Source: Beijerinckiaceae bacterium
Lineage (GTDB): Bacteria > Pseudomonadota > Alphaproteobacteria > Rhizobiales > Beijerinckiaceae
Length of the DNA stretch: 64,000 nucleotides
Direction of reading: 5' to 3'
Assembly: GCA_009773635.1 (NCBI GenBank)
Contig: WSYC01000001.1
Location: 123,979-187,978 of the forward strand
The notes beneath the pieces are model-generated. The model was not told the DNA's origin, ran no database searches, and saw nothing but the letters and a program-made list of their open reading frames with translations. Below, piece after piece: positions 33,172 through 41,814 of this stretch. Numbering within the stretch: position 1 is the first letter of the stretch; every line of letters starts with the position of its first letter. A program made the position numbers and the translations under genes.

Positions 33172-34238
33172 CAGGCAACCTCACGCTGCGATTTGGTTTG
33201 GGTGGATTGGGCGAAGGTCGGGCCGCCACGCAGGGGGAAATCACCCTCGACGCGCGTATCCGCCCCGAGCCAGAGCGAGACCGCGAGCCGCGCGACATCA
33301 GCGGTTTCCGGGCCGAGCACGGTGCAGGTTTCAGCCCTGAGGCCGGCCTCATTGAGATAGCCCTCGACCTCGGCTTGCGTGAACCCGAGGCGACGATGCG
33401 CATGCTCGGTGCGCAGGCTTTCTTCCTGATGCGGCGCGAAATCCACGACAAGCAGTCGCCCGCCGGGCTTCAGGGCGCGCGCGGCCTCGCGCACGGCGCG
33501 GGCGGGATCATCAAGGAAGTGCAGCACCTGATGCAGGATGACGAGATCAAACCCCTGCAAATCCGAGGGCAACGCATAGGCATCGCCCTGCCGGAGCTGG
33601 ACATGGCGCAAGCCGGCCGCATCGAGATTGACGCGCGCGACGCCCAGCATCGCCGGGGAGACATCGAGCCCCACGGCGCGCGAGGCCTTCGGCGCCAGCA
33701 TTTCGAGCATGCGCCCGGTCCCGGTACCAAGATCGAGCACCGAGTCGACCCTGATATCACCGAGCAGCGCCAGCACGCCCGCTTCGACGCGGGCTTCAGG
33801 CACATGGAGCGCGCGGATGCGATTCCAGTCCGCCGCGTGCTGGGCAAAATAGGCAGCGGCCTGCCCCTTGCGCTCGGCGCGCACGGCCTCAAGCCGACGC
33901 TTGTCGCCTGCCAGCGTGGCATCATTCGGATCGAGAGTGCTCACAACACCGTCACGCACAGCGGCAGCAATCGCGGTGTCGGCCAGCCGGAAAAACGCCC
34001 ATGCGCCTTCGCGATGCCGGCCGATCAGCCCGGCTTCGACCAGCAATTTGAGATGGCGCGAGACGCGCGGCTGGCTCTGGCCAAGGATGGTCATCAATTC
34101 AGTGACGGTGAGTTCGCCCTCGGTCAGCAGCGCGAGAATGCGCAGGCGCGTCTCTTCTCCCGCCGCTTCCAGCGCGGCAAGCAGATCGGCGAAGGCAAAG
34201 CCCGCAAGGCTTTCCGGCTTGGGATAGTTCTGGGCCAT
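33171..34238 (-). CDS. ArsR-family regulator with SAM-methyltransferase domain (SahR-like)
   Basis: N-terminal winged helix (about residues 10-95) of ArsR type, with recognition-helix region GQSQPRVSRHLKLLVEAGLI, followed by a class I methyltransferase domain (VLDLGTGTGRMLEMLAPKA, LILHQVLHFLDDPARAV). The cysteine metal sites of ArsR are absent. Proteins of this architecture next to metF/metH fit SahR, a reported regulator of the methionine cycle that senses S-adenosylhomocysteine; applying that name here is inference. A 20-bp palindrome lies 50 bp upstream. I use the ATG at 34238 (355 aa); ATG 34265 and TTG 34283 are alternatives. Confidence 0.85.
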   Translation of the reverse strand: MAQNYPKPESLAGFAFADLLAALEAAGEETRLRILALLTEGELTVTELMTILGQSQPRVSRHLKLLVEAGLIGRHREGAWAFFRLADTAIAAAVRDGVVSTLDPNDATLAGDKRRLEAVRAERKGQAAAYFAQHAADWNRIRALHVPEARVEAGVLALLGDIRVDSVLDLGTGTGRMLEMLAPKASRAVGLDVSPAMLGVARVNLDAAGLRHVQLRQGDAYALPSDLQGFDLVILHQVLHFLDDPARAVREAARALKPGGRLLVVDFAPHQEESLRTEHAHRRLGFTQAEVEGYLNEAGLRAETCTVLGPETADVARLAVSLWLGADTRVEGDFPLRGGPTFAQSTQTKSQREVA

Positions 34239-34287
34239 CAGGCGGATTGCCCCTTGCACAAACATGCGCGGGCGAACCCGCAAAACG

Positions 34288-34307
34288 ACATAAAGATATG
34301 TTTATGT
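34288..34307. promoter_or_regulatory. Palindromic operator candidate of the met regulator
   Basis: ACATAAAGATATGTTTATGT: 7-bp perfect arms ACATAAA/TTTATGT around a central ATAT, with one G on each side breaking the symmetry. It stands out as AT-rich in GC-rich surroundings, directly upstream of the ArsR-methyltransferase gene, suggesting autoregulation. Confidence 0.65.
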
Positions 34308-34341
34308 GATTTTGGAGCGAGGTGCAAGAGGCGATCTGCCC

Positions 34342-34453
34342 TGTCATTCCCGACGCGCCACACGGTGCGAGCGGGAATCGAGGCAACGGGCAGCAGACAC
34401 TATTAAGAACTGGCTGGATTCCCGTCCGATGCTTCGCATCGCCGGGAATGACA
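34342..34453. repeat. TGTCATTCCCG element, copy R3
   Basis: About 112 bp between ettA and the ArsR-type gene with outer arms TGTCATTCCCG/CGGGAATGACA and inner arms GAGCGGGAATC/GGATTCCCGTC; the centre (about 30 bp) differs from the other copies. Confidence 0.85.
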
Positions 34454-34458
34454 CCCGA

Positions 34459-36111
34459 CTATCGCGCAAACTTGCGATACTTGATCCGCTTCGGCTCCAC
34501 GGCATCCGCGCCGAGGCGGCGCTTCTTGTCTTCCATGTAATCCGAGAACGAGCCCTCGAACCATTCGACATGGCTGTCGCCCTCGAAGGCGAGGATATGG
34601 GTCGCGATGCGGTCGAGGAACCAGCGATCATGGGAGATGATCACCGCGCAGCCGGCGTAATCCTCCAGCGCCTCTTCGAGCGCGCGCAGGGTATCGACGT
34701 CGAGATCGTTGGTGGGTTCGTCCAGCAGGAGCACATTCGCGCCGGATTTCAGCATTTTTGCGAGATGAACGCGGTTGCGCTCACCGCCCGAGAGCATGCC
34801 GACCTTCTTCTCCTGATCGCCGCCCTTGAAGTTGAACGAGCCGCAATAGGCGCGGGAGTGCATCTCGCGCTTGCCGAGGTAGATCACCTCCGCGCCGCCC
34901 GAGATTTCCTCCCAGACGGACTTCTTGTCATCGAGCGCATCGCGGCTCTGGTCGACATAGCCGAGCTTGACCGAGGGGCCAACGGCGATCGAGCCACCAT
35001 CAGGCTGTTCCGCGCCGGTGATCATGCGGAACAGCGTCGTCTTGCCCGCGCCGTTCGGGCCGATGACGCCGACGATACCGCCCGGCGGCAGCTTGAACGA
35101 GAGATCCTCGATCAGGAGCTTGTCCTGGAAGCCCTTGTTGAGGTGCTCGAAATCGATGACATTCGCGCCAAGTCGCTCCGCGATCGGGATGACGATCTGC
35201 GCGGTATCCGGTGCCTTTTCCGAAGCCTTCTGCACCAGCTCCTCGTAGCGCGTGATGCGGGCCTTGTTCTTGGCCTGCCGCGCCTTGGGGCTTGAGGCCA
35301 CCCATTCCTGCTCGCGGCTCATGGTGCGCTGGCGGGCGGCATCCTCGCGGCCCTCCTGCTGGAGACGCTTCTGCTTCTGCTGGAGCCAGCTGGAATAATT
35401 GCCTTCGTAGGGGATGCCGCGGCCGCGATCGAGCTCGAGAATCCACCCGGTCACGTTGTCGAGGAAGTAGCGGTCATGGGTCACGATCAGGATCGCGCCG
35501 GGGTATTCGCGCAGGTGGTTTTCGAGCCAGTTGACGGTTTCCGCGTCGAGATGGTTGGTCGGTTCGTCAAGGAGCAGCATGTCCGGCGCTTCGAGCAGCA
35601 GCTTGCAGAGCGCGACGCGGCGCTTCTCACCGCCCGAGAGCTTGTCGACCGCCCAGTCATCCGGCGGGCAGCGCAGGGCGTCCATCGCCTGATCGACCTT
35701 TGAATCGAGATCCCAGAGGTTCTGGCTGTCGATCTGGTCCTGCAGCAACGCGCCTTCCTCGGCGGTTTCATCGGAGTAATTCGCCATCAGCTCGTTGTAG
35801 CGATCGATGATCGCCTGCTTGGCGGCAACACCAAGCATCACGTTCTCGCGCACGGTTTTTGTCAGATCGAGCGCCGGCTCCTGCGGCAGATAGCCGACGC
35901 GCGCGCCCTCCGCGACGAAACCGTCGCCGGTCCATTCCTTGTCGAGCCCGGCCATGATCTTCAGCAGCGTCGATTTGCCGGAACCGTTGACGCCGAGCAC
36001 GCCGATCTTCGCGTCCGGGTAGAACGAGAGGTGGATGTTATCGAGCACCTTCTTGCCGCCGGGATACACCTTGGTCAGGCCGCGCATGTGGTAGATGAAT
36101 TGACGTGCCAT
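34459..36111 (-). CDS. ettA: Energy-dependent translational throttle protein EttA (ABC-F)
   Basis: ABC-F protein that binds the ribosomal E site and gates elongation according to ADP/ATP. Two ATPase cassettes without membrane segments: Walker [10 protein letters not shown] and GPNGAGKTT, signatures [14 protein letters not shown] and [14 protein letters not shown]. The interdomain linker between them is basic ([20 protein letters not shown]). The start [20 protein letters not shown] at 36111 (550 aa) is the canonical EttA N-terminus; 28 further codons upstream are not expected. Confidence 0.96.
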   Translation of the reverse strand: MARQFIYHMRGLTKVYPGGKKVLDNIHLSFYPDAKIGVLGVNGSGKSTLLKIMAGLDKEWTGDGFVAEGARVGYLPQEPALDLTKTVRENVMLGVAAKQAIIDRYNELMANYSDETAEEGALLQDQIDSQNLWDLDSKVDQAMDALRCPPDDWAVDKLSGGEKRRVALCKLLLEAPDMLLLDEPTNHLDAETVNWLENHLREYPGAILIVTHDRYFLDNVTGWILELDRGRGIPYEGNYSSWLQQKQKRLQQEGREDAARQRTMSREQEWVASSPKARQAKNKARITRYEELVQKASEKAPDTAQIVIPIAERLGANVIDFEHLNKGFQDKLLIEDLSFKLPPGGIVGVIGPNGAGKTTLFRMITGAEQPDGGSIAVGPSVKLGYVDQSRDALDDKKSVWEEISGGAEVIYLGKREMHSRAYCGSFNFKGGDQEKKVGMLSGGERNRVHLAKMLKSGANVLLLDEPTNDLDVDTLRALEEALEDYAGCAVIISHDRWFLDRIATHILAFEGDSHVEWFEGSFSDYMEDKKRRLGADAVEPKRIKYRKFAR

Positions 36112-36359
36112 GTTCAGGGAATGTCCGGCGTTAATGAAATGGGAAACAATGCGCGAGCCGTTCAGGCCCCGCGCGAGGTCATGCTGAGGTAGCAACCGGC
36201 TCTTGTTCTTTCAAGGCAAAAGGCACGCATTTCACGCCGATCCCGCCGCAAGCCGGATTTGTCTGAATTTTCCGGCCTTTCATAACCAAGCGGAAAGGGG
36301 ATTGCGGCGATACTTCGTTCCCGAATCGTCGTATTTTGCGCGCAAAGGCTTCCTGACCC

Positions 36360-37862
36360 ATGCCGTCGACCAGCGCCATCGCCGCCAAACAGGCGCAGGA
36401 TCTGAGAGCCCAGACGCTCTCGACCCTGATGGCGACGGTTGATCCCGTGGGCAATATCGCGAAGGTCGTCGGCAATCTCACCGGCTCGGTCGAAGCGGCG
36501 ATGCAATCCGTCGATGCCGCGATCCGCGCCGTCATCATCGAGACTTCCGGCAATGGCCGGGCGATCCTTCAGGTTCCCGGCGGAATGGTGGAAGCCGAGC
36601 TGCCCCCTGCCCTGCTGCGCGCGGCGCTGACAAACCCGAACCTGCTCAAGCCCGGCAGCACCGTGATGCTGCCGGCAGACAGTCCCGCGCGGGCGCTGCC
36701 GCCCCCTGCGACGATGGTCGATCTGCATGGCCTTGCAACCGGCCCCAGTGTTGGCCCCGCGCCGCCGCTCGCGAGCCCGTTCCCGCCCGGCACACTCGGC
36801 GCCGTGATCGCCCGGCTGGCCGGCATCGCCTTTCCGCAGGCCGAGCCGGAAGCGCTGATGGCACCGAACCTGCCCGCCGGCACGCCGGGCCTTCGCCCCG
36901 GCATGCTGAGCCAGCCGATGCCGCCTGATATCGCCGAGGCCCTGCTGCGGGCCGCCAGCCGCCAGATGCCGCTGGCCCCGGCCGTGACGCATATCCTCGC
37001 GATCAGCGAAACGGAGATGGCGCACCTGCCCCCCGATCTCGCCGCCGCGGTCCGCGCGCTTCAACAGGCAAGGGCAACCCCGGATGCGCTCCGGACGAGT
37101 GAGGGCGTCCAGAACGCGGTGAAGCTCTCCGGCCTGTTTCTGGAGAGCAACCTTGCGCAAACTGCCCCAGGACAATCGGTCCCGGCGGACCTGAAATCGA
37201 TCCTGCTCGCCCTGCGCACCTTAGTGGGCGGCGATGCCTTGCGTGCTGAACCCGGACCGGGCAAGCCAGCCGTGCCGAACGAGCTTGCCGGCCGGGCGAG
37301 CCCGCAGGAGGCTACGGCACGCGCGCCGATCGACCGCCTTCCCGAGCTCGCACGGTCGGTTGAAGGTGCGGTCGAACGCGTCAAGCTGATGCAGCTTGCC
37401 TCGATGCCCGAGCACCCGGAAATCCGCGTGACGGATGACCGCGCCCAGCCGATGCGGCTCGCGCTCTCGATCCCGATCGCGACCCAGGGGCAGGATCGCC
37501 CGCCGACGGCGGTGATGGGCCTGATGATCGAGCATCGCCCGCAAACCGCCGAAGCCGCGCCCTACGAGGCAGAAAAGGAAGGCAGCGGCGATACCGAACC
37601 CTTCCCCTGGAAGGTGCGGATCGCGCTTGATCTCGAGGAAACCGGGCCGGTTCAGGCCGAAATTGCACTTCGGGGCCAGTCCGTTGCGGTGACGCTCTGG
37701 GCCGAGCGCACGAGCATGGCGAGCCTCGCCCGCGAGAGTATCGGTGCCTTGCACGAGGCCCTCACCGGCGCGGCCTTCGACGTGTTCAAGCTCGAGGTGA
37801 AAGACGGCCGGCCGCAAGGCAAGCCGGTGCCGCGCGGCCCCGTGTTGGATCGCCGGACATGA
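36360..37862 (+). CDS. FliK-like flagellar hook-length control domain protein
   Basis: 500 residues. The N-terminal ~400 are Pro/Ala-rich and low in motifs. The C-terminal ~90 (PFPWKVRIALDLEETGPVQA, VAVTLWAERTSMASLARESI) match the folded Flg_hook domain of FliK. FliK acts as a molecular ruler for flagellar type III export by contacting FlhB. The gene ends in an ATGA overlap with an FlhB C-terminal-like gene, so the pair imitates the FliK/FlhB switch. No other flagellar gene is in the window. The start at 36360 is uncertain; the N-terminal region gives little guidance. Confidence 0.75.
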   Translation: MPSTSAIAAKQAQDLRAQTLSTLMATVDPVGNIAKVVGNLTGSVEAAMQSVDAAIRAVIIETSGNGRAILQVPGGMVEAELPPALLRAALTNPNLLKPGSTVMLPADSPARALPPPATMVDLHGLATGPSVGPAPPLASPFPPGTLGAVIARLAGIAFPQAEPEALMAPNLPAGTPGLRPGMLSQPMPPDIAEALLRAASRQMPLAPAVTHILAISETEMAHLPPDLAAAVRALQQARATPDALRTSEGVQNAVKLSGLFLESNLAQTAPGQSVPADLKSILLALRTLVGGDALRAEPGPGKPAVPNELAGRASPQEATARAPIDRLPELARSVEGAVERVKLMQLASMPEHPEIRVTDDRAQPMRLALSIPIATQGQDRPPTAVMGLMIEHRPQTAEAAPYEAEKEGSGDTEPFPWKVRIALDLEETGPVQAEIALRGQSVAVTLWAERTSMASLARESIGALHEALTGAAFDVFKLEVKDGRPQGKPVPRGPVLDRRT

Positions 37863-38170
37863 GTGGCGAAGCCTCCGCCGGAACCGACAAGCCCAAGGTG
37901 GACCCGAACCGGGTCGCGGTCGCGCTGAAATACGATTTCGGCGATGGCGCTCCGACTGTCACGGCCAAAGGCCGCGGCGAGATCGCCGAGCGCATCATCG
38001 CCACCGCCGAGGAAAACGACATCGCGGTGGAGGCGAACCCGGTTCTCGCCGAGGCGCTCTCCAAGATCGAGCTGGAATCCGAAATCCCGATCCCGCTCTA
38101 CAAGGCCGTCGCCGAGGTGATCGGCTTCGTGCTCCAGACCGGGAAACTCAGGCGCCCGGATCCGCCGTGA
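37859..38170 (+). CDS. Free-standing FlhB C-terminal-like protein
   Basis: 103 residues resembling only the cytoplasmic C-terminal domain of FlhB/YscU (VAVALKYDFGDGAPTVTAKG and AEALSKIELESEIPIPLYKA). In FlhB the autocleavage site NPTH precedes VAVALRY; here the aligned residues are DPNR, so autocleavage is not expected and the protein begins roughly where the cleaved fragment would. No membrane segments are present. Known paralogs of this form substitute for or modulate FlhB in some bacteria. Its last 23 bp overlap the end of the convergent GlcG/HbpS-like gene. Confidence 0.85.
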   Translation: MSGEASAGTDKPKVDPNRVAVALKYDFGDGAPTVTAKGRGEIAERIIATAEENDIAVEANPVLAEALSKIELESEIPIPLYKAVAEVIGFVLQTGKLRRPDPP

Positions 38171-38573
38171 ACCCTGCCGCCGCGATCCCCGCGATCGCTG
38201 CTGCCTCGTCATTGTCGGACGTATCCCCGGAAATACCGACGGCTCCCACAACAACCTCACCGGATCTGATGAGCACACCGCCGGGCACCGGCACCAGCGC
38301 GCCATCGGCCACGTGCATCGCGGCTGCCATGAAGTTCGGTCGATCCGCCGCCATTTTCATCAGCGCGCGACTGCCGGAGCCCATCGCCAGTGCGCCATAT
38401 GCCTTGCCGAACGCGACCTCGGCCCGTTTGAGCGAGGTGTTGTCCTCGGTCAGCACAACCTTGCGCGCGCCGCGGGCATCGAGCACGACGATGGACAACG
38501 GCTTGAAGCCCTTGTCACGGGCGAAGGCGAGCGCGGTATCGGCGAGTGTGCGGGCTTTGTCGAGCGTCAGCAT
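38148..38573 (-). CDS. GlcG/HbpS-like heme-binding family protein (DUF336)
   Basis: 141 residues from MLTLDKARTL, with AGGAGAA just upstream of the ATG at 38573. The body (ALAFARDKGFKPLSIVVLDA, RPNFMAAAMHVADGALVPVPGG and the C-terminal VVGAVGISGDTSDNDEAAA) is characteristic of the GlcG/HbpS/Haem_degrading family, which includes heme-binding proteins and PduO-like domains. Its biochemical role is not settled for most members. It is divergent from the cytochrome b gene, and both may share a regulator acting at the palindrome between them. Its 3' end overlaps the FlhB-like gene. Confidence 0.88.
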   Translation of the reverse strand: MLTLDKARTLADTALAFARDKGFKPLSIVVLDARGARKVVLTEDNTSLKRAEVAFGKAYGALAMGSGSRALMKMAADRPNFMAAAMHVADGALVPVPGGVLIRSGEVVVGAVGISGDTSDNDEAAAIAGIAAAGFTADPGA

Positions 38574-38702
38574 GAAGTTCTCCTGTTCCGAGGGGCATCC
38601 TAACGATCCCCGGCCCCTTGTCATCAAGCATGAAAACGCAAGACCTGTTCTATTTCAGGAAGAAACACCTCACGGTGTCCGGGGGCGATTTACAGCTGAT
38701 AT

Positions 38703-38714
38703 TCTGTATACAGA
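38703..38714. promoter_or_regulatory. Perfect palindrome in the divergent hbpS-like/cytochrome b gap
   Basis: TCTGTATACAGA is a perfect 12-bp palindrome inside an AT-richer 289-bp gap, between two divergently transcribed genes with heme-related products. It is a reasonable operator candidate; the binding factor is not known. Confidence 0.45.
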
Positions 38715-38862
38715 GTGCTTTTCCCCCTGTGGCGAGCATTTTAGAAGCTTTCTGGCAAAAGACCGCCCAGCATTAAACATTCAATCCATTTTCGATGGGC
38801 CTCTGTCATCAAACCGATTAGGCTCTGCGGCAATTAACGTTTTTGATTTTTTAGAGGGCAGC

Positions 38863-40611
38863 ATGTCAGGCTCCAGGCTTAACCAAACCGCCATTGCCGA
38901 ATCGCCGGTCGGCCAATCACAGACATCCGCGGCATCCACCCGCCCGCGCTCGGATACCGGCACCTTTGTCCTGCATTGGGTGATGGCCATCGCCATGATT
39001 CTCGCGATGATCACCGGGTTCCGCATCTCCTGGGACGGGGAAGGCGCGGTGTTCTCACGCTGGATCGCGCCGATCCTGCTGCAGGGCGACATCTGGACGA
39101 TCCATTTCATCGTCGCCTGCATCATGTTTGCCTGCGCAACCGCCTATGCCGTCTATATGGAACGCGCCGCACTGTTCAGCCGCAATGCTCTTGGCCGGAT
39201 GCGCCTGCTCATCCTCGATGCGCCGGCCCGCCTCAAATGGCAGGGTTTCAACGTGTCCCTCCACTGGGGATTTTACCTCCTCACCCTCGTGATGATGGCC
39301 ACTGGTATTCTGCTTTACCTCGGCTGGGGCGGGCTTGTGGTGGATATCCATGCGGCCGTGGCGATTGCGCTCGTGGCCTATCTCGTCCTGCATATCCTCG
39401 GCCATTTCATGCAGGGCGGCTGGGCGCAGATTTTCAGGATTTTCCTGCCCAAGGCGCTTGTGCCCGGCCCGAACACCAAGCCCCGGCCCCTGCTCGCGGC
39501 GCTGGTGATCGGGGTTGCGACATCGACGGCAATGGCAGCGCTCGATTTCGGCACGCGCGACACACTCGCGATCCCGAAGGTAGCGAAGGCTCCGATACTC
39601 GACGGCGTGCTCGATGACGAGGCCTGGAAAGCCCTTCGTCCGGCCCGCGTCCACACACAGCAAGGCTTCAACCTTGCCGGTGGCAAGGGTGAATCCACGG
39701 TTGAAGTCCGGGCTGTGCACGATAGCGAGACGATCTATTTCGCGTTCCGCTGGCAGGACCCGACGCGCTCGATCAAGCGGATGCCGCTCGTCAAGAAGGC
39801 CGATGGCTGGCACATGATGAACAACCATGGCGATATCGCCGATGAAAGCCGCTACTACGAAGACAAGTTCGCGGTGCTGTTCTCGCGCTCCAACGCGTTT
39901 GGCAACGGCGGCACCACCTACATGGGGCCGAAGCCGCTGGCGGACAAGCCGGGCGCGCTCAACGGGCGCGGCCTCCACTATACAACCGATGGCACCTATG
40001 CCGACATGTGGCAGTGGAAGGCCTCACGTGGCGGGCATCTCGGCAAGATGGACGACATGCACTTCGGTCCGCCGCTGACGCCGGACAAGGCACAGATCGC
40101 CGGCACCGGGCGCTATTCTGCCGGCTACACCAATGATCCTGGCAAGGCCTTCTACGCCCAGAACTACAAGGGTGAGCCGCCGGGTGGCTATCGCGGCCCG
40201 GTGGGCATCAACCGCCTGCCGAAGGACTACAAGGCGATGACGGCCAAGCTCGGCACAATCGACATGAGCGAGACCGCCTCGGACGACGAGGGCTCGCAAT
40301 GGTGGATGTTCGACGCCGAGACCGTGCCCTATACAAAGGAACTGGATGCAACCATTCCGGTCGGCACCGTGATGCCCGGCATTCTCATCACCGGCACCTA
40401 CGAAGGAGACCGGGATGATGTCGCCGTCGTCCCGAAATGGAAGGACGGCTGGTGGACGCTGGAGACACGGCGGAAGCTGAAATCGGCATCGAAATACGAT
40501 GTCGACTTCACCGAAGCCAAACCGCTCTATATGTGGGTGTCGGTCTTCGATCGATCGCAGGTGCGCCATACGCGCCATGTTCGCCCGGTCAAGCTCGAGC
40601 TTCGCCCGTAA
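38863..40611 (+). CDS. Cytochrome b / ethylbenzene-dehydrogenase-like heme protein
   Basis: 582 residues from the ATG at 38863 (AGAGGG upstream); the open frame extends further back but without support. The N-terminal half is a four-helix cytochrome b561/NiFe-hydrogenase b-type membrane domain with candidate heme ligands His39, His81, His133, His163, His177 and His181. A fifth hydrophobic segment (LLAALVIGVATSTAMAALDF) leads into a domain of about 340 residues like the heme-binding subunit of ethylbenzene dehydrogenase and related DMSO-reductase-family enzymes (ILDGVLDDEAWKALRPARVH). It probably passes electrons between quinone and a periplasmic partner. The ferredoxin-reductase gene follows 50 bp later. 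Confidence 0.85.
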   Translation: MSGSRLNQTAIAESPVGQSQTSAASTRPRSDTGTFVLHWVMAIAMILAMITGFRISWDGEGAVFSRWIAPILLQGDIWTIHFIVACIMFACATAYAVYMERAALFSRNALGRMRLLILDAPARLKWQGFNVSLHWGFYLLTLVMMATGILLYLGWGGLVVDIHAAVAIALVAYLVLHILGHFMQGGWAQIFRIFLPKALVPGPNTKPRPLLAALVIGVATSTAMAALDFGTRDTLAIPKVAKAPILDGVLDDEAWKALRPARVHTQQGFNLAGGKGESTVEVRAVHDSETIYFAFRWQDPTRSIKRMPLVKKADGWHMMNNHGDIADESRYYEDKFAVLFSRSNAFGNGGTTYMGPKPLADKPGALNGRGLHYTTDGTYADMWQWKASRGGHLGKMDDMHFGPPLTPDKAQIAGTGRYSAGYTNDPGKAFYAQNYKGEPPGGYRGPVGINRLPKDYKAMTAKLGTIDMSETASDDEGSQWWMFDAETVPYTKELDATIPVGTVMPGILITGTYEGDRDDVAVVPKWKDGWWTLETRRKLKSASKYDVDFTEAKPLYMWVSVFDRSQVRHTRHVRPVKLELRP

Positions 40612-40647
40612 CCCCAAGAATCCCGTAACCCGAGGGATAGTGACTTC

Positions 40648-40665
40648 ATGAGCGCAACACCATGA
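40648..40665 (+). other. Five-codon minicistron overlapping the reductase start
   Basis: ATG at 40648 encodes M-S-A-T-P and stops at a TGA that overlaps the reductase ATG as ATGA. GAGGG lies about 12 nt upstream. It would bring ribosomes to the reductase start, which lacks its own close Shine-Dalgarno sequence. Confidence 0.4.
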
Positions 40666-41720
40666 GCCGGGATTGCCGCCTCACGATCAATGGCAAGATT
40701 GTTACGGCCGCGCCCGGCGTCACGCTGCTGGATGCCGCGTTGCAGGGCGGCATCGTGCTGCCGCAGGATTGCTGCACCGGCCAGTGCGGCACCTGCCGGG
40801 TCGATGTGCTCGCCGGCGCCGTCGATGCCGCCGGCACCGAGGAGCGCGGCTCGGTCCTCGCCTGTCAGGCCCGCCTGACCGGCGAGGCGGAAATCCATTT
40901 TGATCCCGTCCCGAGTGTGATGAAAACCGGTGGCACCGTCACCTCCGTCCGCGATCTTGCGGGCGAAATCGTGGAGGTCGTCGTCGAGGTCACAAAGCCG
41001 GTGCCCTATCTGCCGGGACAATACGTCAAGGTGGAATTCGCCGGATTCCCCGCGCGCGACTACAGCCCGACGCTGACGCTCGACGGGCTGCGCGAAATCA
41101 ATCAGCTGGTGTTCCACATCCGTCGCATGGACGACGGCATCGTCTCCGCCGCGCTCGGGACCGGCATCGCGCCGGGCCGGAAGATCAAGGTCCGCGGCCC
41201 GTTCGGGCATGCCTTCCTGCGGCGGGGAGAAGGACGGATCGTGCTCGTCTCGACCGGCACTGGCTTCGCCCCCGCTTGGTCGATCGCGGTGGCGGCGCGG
41301 CTCGGCCAGCCGCACAGACCGGTTCACCTGATCGCGTCCGCCCGGGATCCGCGCAATCTCTACATGCGCCCGGCGATGGACTGGCTCGCCAAGCACGGCG
41401 TGACGGAGATCACCATGGCAGCCTCCGGCGCCAACCCGCTGCCCCCGGCACGGCATGGCCGCGCGACGCATTTCCTGCCGGTTTTCAGCCCGGACGACAC
41501 GGTCTTTGCCTGCGGAGCGCCGGAGATGGTCGCCGAAGTCCGTACTGCCGCGCTGGCCGCCGGCGCACGGTTTTATGCCGATCCGTTCCTGCCTTCGGGC
41601 GGCGATATCCCGCTTGGTATGAAGATCAGGAATTTCTTCTCCGGCAAGCCGCGGAAGACATCGCCCGTTCATGCCCAGATCGACGCTCTCGCGGAAAGCC
41701 TTGGCCGGACCAAGACCTGA
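40662..41720 (+). CDS. 2Fe-2S ferredoxin / FAD-NAD(P)H reductase
   Basis: 352 residues. N-terminal plant-type ferredoxin domain with cluster ligands in DCCTGQCGTC and the distal Cys in VLACQA; then an FAD-binding barrel (ARDYSPTLTL carries an RxYS-type flavin motif) and an NAD(P)H domain (LVSTGTGFAPAWSIAVAARL, FACGAPEMVAEV). The layout matches reductase components of Rieske or soluble diiron oxygenases. No oxygenase is nearby, so electrons probably go to the adjacent cytochrome b fusion. A basic C-terminal tail follows. Expression seems coupled to the minicistron just upstream. Confidence 0.9.
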   Translation: MSRDCRLTINGKIVTAAPGVTLLDAALQGGIVLPQDCCTGQCGTCRVDVLAGAVDAAGTEERGSVLACQARLTGEAEIHFDPVPSVMKTGGTVTSVRDLAGEIVEVVVEVTKPVPYLPGQYVKVEFAGFPARDYSPTLTLDGLREINQLVFHIRRMDDGIVSAALGTGIAPGRKIKVRGPFGHAFLRRGEGRIVLVSTGTGFAPAWSIAVAARLGQPHRPVHLIASARDPRNLYMRPAMDWLAKHGVTEITMAASGANPLPPARHGRATHFLPVFSPDDTVFACGAPEMVAEVRTAALAAGARFYADPFLPSGGDIPLGMKIRNFFSGKPRKTSPVHAQIDALAESLGRTKT

Positions 41721-41730
41721 GGCCCGAAGA

Positions 41731-41790
41731 GATGTGATGCTTCAAGAGATCTGATGCCTCAAGATATCTGATGCCTCAAGAGACCTGAGG
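41731..41790. repeat. 17-bp tandem repeat
   Basis: Three and a half copies of a 17-bp unit (consensus GATCTGATGCCTCAAGA) starting at 41731, 41748 and 41765, in the gap between the convergent reductase and sensor genes. Confidence 0.85.
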
Positions 41791-41814
41791 TTTACGGGTT
41801 CTGGGGCTTGCCCC

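Noticed and set aside
38167..38862. N-terminal extension of the cytochrome b fusion by 232 codons
   Set aside because: The extension is Ser/Ala-rich shadow sequence over the GlcG/HbpS-like gene, while a good RBS and family-like N-terminus occur at 38863.
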